Below the pieces are notes generated by a model. That model saw nothing but the letters and a program-made list of their open reading frames with translations. It did no database searches and was not told the DNA's origin. This document shows, one piece after another, positions 1 through 7,513 of a stretch of DNA of 27,246 bases (the first letter of the stretch is position 1; every line of letters begins with the position of its first letter). The position numbers were made by a program, and so were the translations under genes. Source of the DNA: G020351775 sp039588335 (GTDB lineage: Bacteria; Gemmatimonadota; Gemmatimonadetes; Gemmatimonadales; GWC2-71-9); NCBI GenBank assembly GCA_039588335.1, contig JBDGZZ010000032.1, positions 1-27,246 of the forward strand, given 5' to 3'.

Positions 1-1
1 C

Positions 2-2299
2 CCAACGGCTCAGGCGGTCGTCGCGCAAACCATGACGGAGCCTCCGCGCGCTGCCAGCGCTCTTCGTAAAGAGCTACCGGCCAAGGTCGATGCCGCAATC
101 ACGCGGGCGCTGGCCAAGCAACCCGAAGACAGGTTCGACACGCCGCGAGCGTTCATCAACGACTGCACGCCATCTCACGCGTTACCCCAACGTCGACGCC
201 GGGCACTCGTGGGCGTCGCATTGGCCATCGTCGTCGTGGCGGCAGTTGCACTCCCGCTCTGGCGCAGCGGACAGATTGCACGGGCGCGGGCACTACTCCC
301 CGCAATCGAGGACCTTGCGGACCCCGCAATCGAGGACCTTGCGGACCAGGGCGACTATGAGGCGGCATTCGATCTGGCTGTCGAGGCCGAACGGTACCTC
401 TCCGGTGACACTGTATTGGCTCGGCTGTTCGAGACTGTCTCCGATATCGTAACGATCACGACTGATCCCGAGGGGGCAGATGTATACCTTTGGCGCCTTC
501 CGTCGACTGAAGAGGAGGCGCGGCAAGACAGTGTTTTCATCGGCACGACGCCCGTGCGCGCAATGCGCGTGGCGCGGGCCGAGTACCGTGTTGAGATCCA
601 CAAGGAGGGCCACACCACGCTCGAGCGCGTCGTGTCGAGTGCCTTTGGCCGGTCCGAGTCCGGCACTGACGGACGCCGCGTTGACTTGCCGCTCACGCCC
701 TCGTCGGCCGACGCAGCTCCGCCCGATATGGTTGCCATACCCGGGGGAGAGTACGAGATCATGAGTCCCGATGTGCCCCCAGGGTTCGAGTCGGAGCTGC
801 AAGCCTACCTCCTCGACCGGTATGAAGTCACGAATCAGCAATACGCCGAGTTTGTTCGGTCTGGTGGATACGCGAATGCAGGGTATTGGCAGCGCGCCGC
901 CGCCGGCGTGGGTCCGGGCGGGTTTGTCGATCGAACAGGGCTTCCGGGCCCCCGTGGATGGACGAGTCAGGAGGCGCCGGTCGGGAAGGACAGCCATCCC
1001 GTCACCGGCGTCTCGTGGTATGAGGCTGCCGCCTTTTGTGCCTCCGTTGGCAAGCGCCTGCCGACGTTGTACGAGTGGGAGAAAGCCGCTCGCGATGGCG
1101 CCCGCTCACATCCCGGCGTCATCATGCCTTGGGGTTACATGTCTGCAGCCACGCAAGCTGAGAGGAGAGCGAATTTCTCGGGCGCCGGTACGATGCCGGT
1201 AGACACCTTGCCGTTTGGGATCAGTCCGTTCGGGGCGTACGCAATGGCGGGGAACGTGAAAGAGTGGCTTGCCAACCCAGTGGGCGACGGCTTCACCGTT
1301 GCTGGAGGCTCGTGGCAGGACCCGGCGTATCTGTTCGCGGACCTCGGTTCATTGCCCGGCGCGACGGCTACGCCGGCACTGGGCTTCCGCTGTGCGCGCA
1401 CCGCCGGACTTTCCACCGGGAACCAGGGTGCCGATCGCCTGAGTCTTGATGCACCGACTCCGGTCTACCGCCCTGTCGACGCCGCTACCTTCGAGACTTT
1501 GTTGAGCCATTACCGCTACGACCGCCAGCCGAGCAACGCACGTAGCGTCGAAGTCGTCGAGACGGCGGATTGGTCGAGAGAGCGGCTGTGGCTGGACGGC
1601 GTCGATGGGGACTCGATCCTCGCATATCTGTACCTGCCAAAGCGTGCCGCTCCGCCCCTCCAAACTCTAGTGTATGTACCAAATGCTGGTGCCTTCTTCT
1701 TCGAGCCCGTGTGGCAGCAAGCCGAGGAAGTGCTCGGCTCACATATCAAGGCCGGCCGGGCGGTGTTGGTCGTGGCCCTCAAGGGGATGGTGGAGCGTGC
1801 GGGGCCGGCCGGCTTTGCTCAGCCGCCGAGCATTTCCGTGCGATTTCGAGATCTGATGGTCCTGCACGCTACTGAGTTGCGGCTGGGAATCGACTATCTC
1901 GAGACCCGTGACGAGATCGATGTGGAGCGATTAGCCTACGTGGGCTTGAGCTTGGGAGCCGGTTCGCGGCTGCCGTTCGCGGCCGTCGACGAACGCTATC
2001 GTGCCGTCATCCTCATGGGCGCCGGCATCGACGAGCGTGTGCTCCCTACTCTTCCCGAGGCGGCCAATTTCAATTTCGCACCCTACATCAAGCCTCCCAA
2101 ACTCATGATAAACGGGCGACAGGACGAAGAGCATCCGTGGAATACGCGGGCCCTGCCGCTGTGGAACCTACTGCGGGAGCCGAAGGAGCTAGTGCTCCTG
2201 GACGGTGCAGGGCATCACCCCCCGGTCGAGATGCGTGTCCAACCGATCAATGCCTTCTTGGATAAGACGCTCGGTCCCGTACGGAGGCGCGACGACTGA
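2..2299 (+). CDS. Ser/Thr protein kinase C-terminal part fused to PEGA-like, SUMF1 and alpha/beta-hydrolase domains (5' partial)
   Basis: The frame is open to the window edge, so the catalytic part of the kinase lies outside. Residues are numbered from the Met at base 32. Residues 15-45 (LPAKVDAAITRALAKQPEDR region) match the end of a bacterial Pkn kinase domain. A basic stretch and one membrane segment (about 54-78) follow, then a PEGA-like beta domain (about 139-200, TTDPEGADVYLW). An FGE-sulfatase/SUMF1 domain covers about 230-457 (VSWYEAAAFC, RLPTLYEWEKAAR, AGNVKEW, GFRCAR). An alpha/beta-hydrolase of S9/dienelactone type covers about 475-750, with nucleophile S640 in GLSLGAG and plausible acid D698 and base H728 or H729. 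The paired cysteines of true formylglycine-generating enzymes are not visible, so the SUMF1 part may be a binding or non-sulfatase version. Inferred role: membrane-spanning kinase with cytoplasmic signalling and external enzymatic domains. The 24-bp tandem duplication at 299-346 lies just after the membrane segment. Domain calls are firm; function is not. Confidence 0.85.
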   Translation, partial: PTAQAVVAQTMTEPPRAASALRKELPAKVDAAITRALAKQPEDRFDTPRAFINDCTPSHALPQRRRRALVGVALAIVVVAAVALPLWRSGQIARARALLPAIEDLADPAIEDLADQGDYEAAFDLAVEAERYLSGDTVLARLFETVSDIVTITTDPEGADVYLWRLPSTEEEARQDSVFIGTTPVRAMRVARAEYRVEIHKEGHTTLERVVSSAFGRSESGTDGRRVDLPLTPSSADAAPPDMVAIPGGEYEIMSPDVPPGFESELQAYLLDRYEVTNQQYAEFVRSGGYANAGYWQRAAAGVGPGGFVDRTGLPGPRGWTSQEAPVGKDSHPVTGVSWYEAAAFCASVGKRLPTLYEWEKAARDGARSHPGVIMPWGYMSAATQAERRANFSGAGTMPVDTLPFGISPFGAYAMAGNVKEWLANPVGDGFTVAGGSWQDPAYLFADLGSLPGATATPALGFRCARTAGLSTGNQGADRLSLDAPTPVYRPVDAATFETLLSHYRYDRQPSNARSVEVVETADWSRERLWLDGVDGDSILAYLYLPKRAAPPLQTLVYVPNAGAFFFEPVWQQAEEVLGSHIKAGRAVLVVALKGMVERAGPAGFAQPPSISVRFRDLMVLHATELRLGIDYLETRDEIDVERLAYVGLSLGAGSRLPFAAVDERYRAVILMGAGIDERVLPTLPEAANFNFAPYIKPPKLMINGRQDEEHPWNTRALPLWNLLREPKELVLLDGAGHHPPVEMRVQPINAFLDKTLGPVRRRDD
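299..346 (+). repeat. Perfect 24-bp tandem duplication inside the kinase fusion gene
   Basis: Bases 299-322 and 323-346 are identical and in frame. They duplicate the eight residues PAIEDLAD just outside the membrane segment. A perfect repeat suggests a recent slippage event or a length-variable linker. Confidence 0.9.
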
Positions 2300-2341
2300 C
2301 CGCCGCCCTCACGCGTGGCCGGGTCATTGCAGCGACCGAAA

Positions 2342-2351
2342 GCGTTAACGC
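2342..2351. other. 10-bp palindrome between convergent genes
   Basis: GCGTTAACGC is a perfect palindrome in the 145-bp gap between the convergent kinase fusion and BNR-repeat genes. It has no clear T-tract, so it is a weak terminator candidate at best. The rest of this gap holds only the heptad array at 2412-2446. Confidence 0.35.
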
Positions 2352-2411
2352 CAAAAGAGCGGGTTGATCCCCGGTGATATTCGCCGGCAGACGAATCGAC
2401 TGTAGGTGTCC

Positions 2412-2446
2412 GCTCCCCGCTCCCTGCTCCTCGCTCCTCGCTATTC
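2412..2446. repeat. Heptanucleotide tandem array (GCTCCCY type), copy 1
   Basis: Five consecutive 7-base units: GCTCCCC, GCTCCCT, GCTCCTC, GCTCCTC and a degenerate GCTATTC. The last unit runs into the stop codon of the minus-strand BNR gene at 2445-2447. A second array with the same unit lies at 13661-13695. The layout resembles the short tandemly repeated heptamers (STRR) described in cyanobacteria and other bacteria. Confidence 0.75.
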
Positions 2447-5400
2447 AGTTCCCGATAGTCTCCATCCCCTTCGAGCGTAGCAATGCATTCAGATCTGCCA
2501 CGTCACCCGCCACCAGCGCATCGATTGCACTCAGGTGCTCGGCGAGTTGGTCGCGCAGTATCTGCTGCACTTCCATATCCTGGTCCGTTGGTGGGAAGTC
2601 AACGACCGAGACGTTACGTGTGAGATAGCCGAGTTTCTGCAACAGCTGAGCCCCGAACCGCACACCGTCTTGGCCCTGACCGGTGAGTCGCAGTTCCACC
2701 ATTACCATCTGTAGGTCCTGAAGCTGTTGCGCCAGTTCGTGAACAGCCTGGTTCACTTCGTCATCTTCTGAGAAGCGAGCCAGGTTTTGTAGCTGAACCC
2801 GCAGCACCTCGATTCGGCGCACAGCGTCGCCAGCGGTGACCACGTCTTCACGCACTCCCTCGAGGAACGCAACCTGCGCGGCGATGTCGGCTTCGGTTCC
2901 CGCCGTGTTGGGATCCTTCAATACGGTGAGCGACTGCGAGAACTCCTGGCCATCGACAGTCAGTCGCACGGTGTACATGCCGGGCGGCCTGAGGATCGAG
3001 ATGCGCGACCCACCCGGTGCCGACCGTCCCTCGGGTCCGACCTGTATGTGCGGTGCGTACATTGGGCTAGTGAGTAGCTGGATGGCGTCGTTTGACTCAT
3101 CGCGCAGGTTCCAGTGGATCCGATTCACACCGGCGTCGTTCGTTCCCGTCATCGTCCGAACCAGCGTTCCCGCATCATCCAGGATGTCGATTGTAGGATC
3201 AGACTCGGCCGGGGCCGCAAGCCAGTAGTTGATCGACGCTCCGTAATCCGGGTTCTCCCCGCTGGTGGGGTCGTCGTACGGAGTGGACGGCCGGGTGATG
3301 TCACGAAAACGGTAAGTGGCCCGCGGCTCGAACAGATGTGCCGCCGACGCCAACACGTCGGACGTGAGTTGTTGAATAGGACTCAGATCGTCCAGAATCC
3401 AGAAACCACGGCCATACGTGCCGACCACCAAATCGTTGAAGTGTTCCTGGATCACGATACCCGATACCGGGGCGTGAGGCAGGTTGTTCTGCAGTGGTTG
3501 CCAGTTATCGCCGTCGTCGAACGATACGTAGATGGCGTTCTCCGTACCCACGTACAGCAGTCCCTGCCGCACCGGGTCCTCGGCGATGACCTTTGTGTAA
3601 CTGAGCATGCTGGGTGGGATACCGTCTGTGATCCTCTCCCAGCTTTCTCCGTAGTTCCGCGTGCGGTAAACGTGCGGATCGCGGATGTTCACCTGGTGGC
3701 CGTCGGCAGCAACGTAGGCGGTGCCGGCTTCGTAGCGCGACGGTGCGATACTGCGGACAGCGATCCACTCTGGCAGCCCCGGCATGTTGCCGGTCACGTT
3801 GGTCCACGTGGCGCCGCCGTCGCGGGTGACGTGCAGTAGCCCGTCATTGGTGCCAGCCCAGATGAGCCCCTGCTCGATGGGTGACTCCGCAATGCCGAAT
3901 ACCACGCCGGCGTACTCCACACCGATATTGTCACCGGTGAGTCCGCCGGAGAGTACCATGCGACTCTGGTCGTTCAGTGTCAGGTCCGGGCTGATGACCT
4001 CCCAGCTCTGCCCACCGTTCTGCGTCCGGTGCACGTGCTGGCTTCCCACGTATACGGTCGTGTTATCGTGCGGCGAAATGTGAAGCGGTGCGTCCCACAC
4101 GAACCGGTAACGAACCCCGGAAGCGGCGCCGCGGCTCTGTTCCGGCCATACCTCTACGCTGCGGAACTGGCGTCGGTCTTCTTCGTAGCGCACCACTATG
4201 CCGCCCACCATTCCCGAACCCGAGGCCGAGGACCAGACGATGTTGGGATCGGTGGGATCGGGCGTGGCCCATCCGCTTTCGCCGCCACCTACATGATGCC
4301 ACATGCCGCGTGGAATGCCGCGACCGCCGAGCCGGCTGTTGCTGGGACCGCGGTAAGTGGGCTCGTCCTGTTTGTTGCCCAGCACGTTGTAGGGGACTGC
4401 GTTGTCCGCCGTGACGTGATACATCTGGGCATTGGTGAGGCGTTGCCTGAACCAGGTTTTGCCGCGGTTGATGGAGATCGAGAGGCCCTGGTCGTGTGCG
4501 ACGATCATGCGGTCGGGGTTGGTGGGATCGATCCACATATCGTGGTGGTCGCCACCGGGCGCCCCGGACCGGGGCACGGTCGTGAGGGTGCGCCCGCCAT
4601 CCAACGATGCTGCGAACGACGCAGTGAGAAAGTATGCCTCGTCCTCGTCGTTGGGTGACACGATCACCCGGGAGTAGTAGTGAGGCCGGCCCATGGCGTT
4701 CCGGTTCCGCGTGATCATGGTCCAATTGTGTCCGCCGTCGTCGGAGCGCCACACCTGCCCGTCTTCGGTAGGCTCGCCGTTCCAGGGAATGCCGTCACCT
4801 GTCTCGAGCATGGCGTAGATGCGCTGAGTGTTCGAAGGTGCGATGGCAACTGCCACCTTGCCCACCGGCTTGGTAGGAAGTCCGTTCCCCTCCAGCCGAG
4901 TCCAGGTAGCCCCACCGTCACGGGAGACGTGAAGGCCGCCACCGGGTCCACCGCTAGTGCGACCCCAGGTGTGGATCTCCAGTTGCCAGGTACCCGCAAA
5001 TAGCACCCGGGGGTTGGAGGGATCCATGGCGATGTCGGAACATCCGGTGTGTTCATCGACGAAAAGGACGTGCTCCCAGGTGGCGCCTCCGTCGGTGGTG
5101 CGGAAGACGCCGCGCTCGGGCTGCGGTCCATAGGAATGTCCCATTGCGCACACCAGCACGATGTCTGGGTTGGAGGGGTGTATCACCAGCCGGGGAATTC
5201 GCCCCGTGCTCTCCAACCCCATGAGTGTCCAGGTTCGGCCGGCATCGGTCGACTTGTAGACTCCCTGTCCCAGGGATATGTGACTGCGGATTTTTCCCTC
5301 ACCGGTTCCGGCCCAGACGACGTTCGGGTCGCTGATTGCCACGCCCAGGGCGCCAATCGACTGGACGGGCTGATCGTCGAAGATGGCTTCCCAGTGGACG

Positions 5401-5636
5401 CCCCCGTCGGTCGTTTTGTAAACACCCCCCGATGCCGCGCCCACGTAGTAAGTGTGTGGATTGCCGGGAATGCCCGCAGCGGCGCTGAACCGGTTCCCTT
5501 CCGGACCGATGTACCTCCAGGCGAGCGATTCGTACGAATCGGGTGTCTGGGCAGTGGCCGGCGAAGTGCCAACGAGAGTGAGGGCAGGAACCACCAGAAC
5601 GGCGGCAACGAAGAGCAACCGACACAGGGCACGCAT
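2445..5636 (-). CDS. Exported sortilin/VPS10-like BNR-repeat beta-propeller protein
   Basis: About 1,063 residues from the start at 5636. That start is preferred over an upstream Met at 5729 because it follows a GGAGAG ribosome site and opens directly onto a signal peptide (MRALCRLLFVAAVLVVPALT..., cleaved near ATAQ). The mature protein carries many BNR/Asp-box repeats of the form S/T-x-D-x-G-x-T-W (KTTDGGVHW, KSTDAGRTW, RTTDGGATW, VSRDGGATW, RSDDGGHNW), giving one or two beta-propellers as in the Sortilin-Vps10 and YCF48/photosystem-assembly-like families. After about residue 790 there is a beta-sandwich segment (RTMTGTNDAGVNRIHW), then a helical C-terminal region rich in Q, L and E that probably forms a coiled coil. 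Such proteins are abundant in Acidobacteriota and Gemmatimonadota and often annotated as glycosyl hydrolases, but no catalytic residues can be assigned. Likely periplasmic or outer-surface; substrate unknown. Confidence 0.85.
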   Translation of the reverse strand: MRALCRLLFVAAVLVVPALTLVGTSPATAQTPDSYESLAWRYIGPEGNRFSAAAGIPGNPHTYYVGAASGGVYKTTDGGVHWEAIFDDQPVQSIGALGVAISDPNVVWAGTGEGKIRSHISLGQGVYKSTDAGRTWTLMGLESTGRIPRLVIHPSNPDIVLVCAMGHSYGPQPERGVFRTTDGGATWEHVLFVDEHTGCSDIAMDPSNPRVLFAGTWQLEIHTWGRTSGGPGGGLHVSRDGGATWTRLEGNGLPTKPVGKVAVAIAPSNTQRIYAMLETGDGIPWNGEPTEDGQVWRSDDGGHNWTMITRNRNAMGRPHYYSRVIVSPNDEDEAYFLTASFAASLDGGRTLTTVPRSGAPGGDHHDMWIDPTNPDRMIVAHDQGLSISINRGKTWFRQRLTNAQMYHVTADNAVPYNVLGNKQDEPTYRGPSNSRLGGRGIPRGMWHHVGGGESGWATPDPTDPNIVWSSASGSGMVGGIVVRYEEDRRQFRSVEVWPEQSRGAASGVRYRFVWDAPLHISPHDNTTVYVGSQHVHRTQNGGQSWEVISPDLTLNDQSRMVLSGGLTGDNIGVEYAGVVFGIAESPIEQGLIWAGTNDGLLHVTRDGGATWTNVTGNMPGLPEWIAVRSIAPSRYEAGTAYVAADGHQVNIRDPHVYRTRNYGESWERITDGIPPSMLSYTKVIAEDPVRQGLLYVGTENAIYVSFDDGDNWQPLQNNLPHAPVSGIVIQEHFNDLVVGTYGRGFWILDDLSPIQQLTSDVLASAAHLFEPRATYRFRDITRPSTPYDDPTSGENPDYGASINYWLAAPAESDPTIDILDDAGTLVRTMTGTNDAGVNRIHWNLRDESNDAIQLLTSPMYAPHIQVGPEGRSAPGGSRISILRPPGMYTVRLTVDGQEFSQSLTVLKDPNTAGTEADIAAQVAFLEGVREDVVTAGDAVRRIEVLRVQLQNLARFSEDDEVNQAVHELAQQLQDLQMVMVELRLTGQGQDGVRFGAQLLQKLGYLTRNVSVVDFPPTDQDMEVQQILRDQLAEHLSAIDALVAGDVADLNALLRSKGMETIGN

Positions 5637-5721
5637 GGGGATCTCTCCAGAGTTGAAGACTGAGCCCTTCTTCGGGACGATCAGAAATATCCGGGTGCTC
5701 AAGGCGTGCGCAAGCGGGGCG

Positions 5722-5771
5722 TCATTCAAGACGTGTCCCGGAGGGGCCGAGCCCGCGCTTCAGCGCAGGAA
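5722..5771 (-). repeat. 50-bp hairpin repeat, copy A
   Basis: Aligns without gaps to 6133-6182 at about 42 of 50 positions. The core has a small stem, GCGC-TTCA-GCGC here and GCAC-TTCG-GTGC in the other copy, so paired bases changed together. It lies in the leader of the BNR gene, upstream of its ribosome site. It resembles a REP-like extragenic element; family not identified. Confidence 0.7.
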
Positions 5772-5845
5772 TCCCAAAGGCAGGCTCATGGCTAATCTCT
5801 CACTGTCCTATTCTTCTCACCCTCTGCCGTATCCTCACTCCCGGT

Positions 5846-6090
5846 TCAGGGCCGACCGCCTCGAATCCTTTCGATCATCGTTTTGGCGTTCGTATTCTCC
5901 GGGTTGAGTTCCAGCGACCGCTCGTAAGCGCGGATTGCGTCCTCGTTGTTACCCAAGTTCATGTGCCCCTCGCCCAGGCTGTCCCTGCGTTGAACGCGTC
6001 GGGGAACACGCGTGTATTGAGCTCAAAGAGTGCCAGAGCCTGTTCCGTCTTATGCATCCGCATCAACGCGTATCCCACTGCGGTGACCTC
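5846..6090 (-). pseudogene. Frameshifted remnant of a TPR-tailed serine hydrolase (C-terminal end only)
   Basis: Read on the minus strand, this segment encodes about 80 residues matching the C-terminal TPR of the intact serine hydrolase at 11693-13504. Shared blocks include FELNTRVFPDAFN, SLELNPENTNAKTM and the terminal GRP followed by TGA. Relative to the intact gene one base is missing near 5975 (CCC-TG against CCCATG), which breaks the frame between the two halves of the repeat. No serine-hydrolase catalytic sequence remains upstream. About four in five bases match by eye, so this is a decayed paralog rather than a fresh copy. Confidence 0.85.
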
Positions 6091-6132
6091 GGCCGCGTTG
6101 CGCGCTACTTGTCCCAGGCCGACGCAAGAACG

Positions 6133-6182
6133 TCTTTCAAGGCGCGTCCCGCAGGCGCCGAGCCCGCACTTCGGTGCAGGAA
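6133..6182 (-). repeat. 50-bp hairpin repeat, copy B
   Basis: Same orientation as copy A at 5722-5771, on the other side of the TPR remnant. The hairpin is GCAC-TTCG-GTGC, with compensatory changes against copy A. It begins shortly after the abandoned start codon at 6205, inside what would have been the coding sequence. Confidence 0.7.
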
Positions 6183-6205
6183 AACAGCGATGTGAAGCGT
6201 CGCAT
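6137..6205 (-). pseudogene. Abandoned gene start (ribosome site, ATG and about 22 codons)
   Basis: On the minus strand an AAGGAG site (6215-6220) sits 9 bases before ATG at 6205. The frame begins MRRFTSLFS, which looks like the start of a signal peptide, and ends at TGA after 22 codons, inside repeat copy B. With the TPR remnant just downstream in the same orientation, this is probably the original 5' end of the dead serine hydrolase paralog, whose middle has been lost. It could instead be a short leader peptide. Confidence 0.5.
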
Positions 6206-6220
6206 CGTTCCCATCTCCTT

Positions 6221-6414
6221 GTGAAAAAAAGTGCAAAGTTGACCCAGTCAGTACCGTGTTCTAACTTGCCTCGTCGCCCTTAGAGCCGTTGTAAGCCCTG
6301 TGACGCTACAGACCATGGCCGGTTCTTGTTAGCCTGCCTGACCGCACGAGTCTTTCGACGGATACAAAACACACAACCAACGATCTGCTGACGCTGGGCA
6401 CAACCTCGCGTTGA
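6221..6414. other. About 190 bases with no recognisable gene
   Basis: This sits between the abandoned minus-strand start and the BBE remnant. No gene, repeat or convincing terminator was seen. It could hold the promoter of the dead minus-strand gene. Confidence 0.5.
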
Positions 6415-6543
6415 GATTTGTGCGTGTCTGGAGTAGTCACCCAGGTCAAGGGGCAGTACGATCCGATGAACCTGTTCCGGCTGAATAGCAACGTCAGGCC
6501 GGCTTGGGATGATCGACAGGGGTCATACGCCCCGCCAGGTTGA
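6415..6543 (+). pseudogene. C-terminal scrap of a BBE-type FAD-linked oxidase
   Basis: The frame between stops at 6412-6414 and 6541-6543 contains KGQYDPMNLFRLNSNVRPA. This matches the very conserved end of berberine-bridge-enzyme-like FAD-binding oxidoreductases (K-x-x-YDP-x-N-x-F-x-x-N-x-N-I/V). Only the last 20-odd residues are recognisable, and the preceding sequence in this frame is blocked by a stop. It is a relic of a gene otherwise deleted, read in the same direction as the isochorismatase-like gene that starts 34 bases further on. Confidence 0.7.
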
Positions 6544-6577
6544 ATGCTGTACGACCCTCATCCAAGGAAGGTGTCCC

Positions 6578-7327
6578 ATGAGTTACCGGGCATTAATAGC
6601 GTGGCCGGTCCTTGCACTGTCGGCGCTTGCCATTCCGACCAGTGTTTCCGCGCAACTCCCAGATCCGGGAATGGAGATCGACCGGGCGCGTACCGCCGTC
6701 GTCATCACGGACCCACAGAACGATTTCTTGAGCCCCGAAGGGGTGACCTGGGGCGTCGTCGGAGAAAGCGTGACCGAGAACAACACGGTGGAGCATCTCG
6801 AGGACCTCATGCGAGCGGCAAAGGATGGTGGGTATGAGTTGTTCGTATCGCCCCACTACTATTACCCGACCGACCACGGGTGGCAGTTTGGTGGTGCATT
6901 GGAAGTGCTCATGCACACCATCGGGATGTTCGATCGAACCTCACCGCTAAGTCTCGATGGCTTTGCAGGCTCCGGCGCTGACTGGTTGGAGCGGTACAAG
7001 CCGTACCTCAACGACGGCACAACGGTGATTTCCAGCCCGCATAAGGTGTACGGGCCCGAGACGAACGACCTCGTTCTCCAGCTGCGAAAGCGCGGCATCG
7101 ACAAGATCCTGCTTGCGGGAATGTCGGCCAATCTCTGCGTCGAGGCACACATGCGCGAGTTGCTCGAGCAGGGGTTTGAGGTGGCGGTCATAACGGATGC
7201 CACGGCTGCCGCGAAAGTGCCCGACGGTAACGGGTACGCGGCCGCCATGACCAATTTCCGTTTCATGGCCAACGCCACTTGGACCACGGCTGAGGCGATT
7301 GCCGCGCTGGAAGCGGGCGGACGTTAA
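6578..7327 (+). CDS. Exported isochorismatase-like cysteine hydrolase
   Basis: 249 residues from the ATG at 6578, which follows a GGAAGG site by 6 bases and starts directly at a signal peptide (MSYRALIAWPVLALSALAIP, cleavage near VSAQ). A longer in-frame start at 6509 would put the signal peptide inside the protein and was rejected. The isochorismatase-family triad is visible: D45 in VVITDPQNDF, K156 in SPHKVYG and C187 in SANLCVEAH. Family members hydrolyse isochorismate, nicotinamide, N-carbamoyl amines or similar amides; the substrate cannot be told here. A secretory signal is unusual for the family and implies action in the periplasm. A structured region (7391-7440) separates it from the CMD/kinase cluster downstream. 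Confidence 0.88.
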   Translation: MSYRALIAWPVLALSALAIPTSVSAQLPDPGMEIDRARTAVVITDPQNDFLSPEGVTWGVVGESVTENNTVEHLEDLMRAAKDGGYELFVSPHYYYPTDHGWQFGGALEVLMHTIGMFDRTSPLSLDGFAGSGADWLERYKPYLNDGTTVISSPHKVYGPETNDLVLQLRKRGIDKILLAGMSANLCVEAHMRELLEQGFEVAVITDATAAAKVPDGNGYAAAMTNFRFMANATWTTAEAIAALEAGGR

Positions 7328-7390
7328 CGGATTGGGTAGTTCCCGAGGACGGCGAGCCCTTCCGGCGTGCTCAAAGGCGTCCGTCACGCT

Positions 7391-7440
7391 CCCGGTGTTC
7401 CGCTCAAGTGGAGAGGTAGGCTCCACGACCGAGCACCGGG
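7391..7440 (+). terminator. Nested stem-loop between isochorismatase-like and CMD genes
   Basis: Outer arms CCCGGTG (7391-7397) and CACCGGG (7434-7440) enclose inner arms GTGGAG (7408-7413) and CTCCAC (7421-7426). No T-tract follows, so it may be a Rho-type or partial terminator or a leader structure of the downstream gene. Confidence 0.45.
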
Positions 7441-7513
7441 GCAGTCCCACAGGCCTTCAGGGGCAGCACCAACTTCCACGGCTGGTTGGGTCGATCTGGA
7501 ACTGGAGATCAGA

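Noticed and set aside
299..346. Tandem repeat considered as a possible CRISPR or regulatory array
   Set aside because: Only two copies, no spacers, in frame inside a coding sequence; it is a simple duplication. No CRISPR array was seen anywhere in the window.
4029..4658. Long plus-strand frames inside the BNR-repeat gene
   Set aside because: They are antisense shadows of a gene with clear family repeats on the minus strand; no motif or ribosome site supports them.
5636..5729. Upstream start (5729) for the BNR-repeat protein
   Set aside because: It would place 31 residues before a clear signal peptide and overlap repeat copy A; the ribosome site GGAGAG favours 5636.
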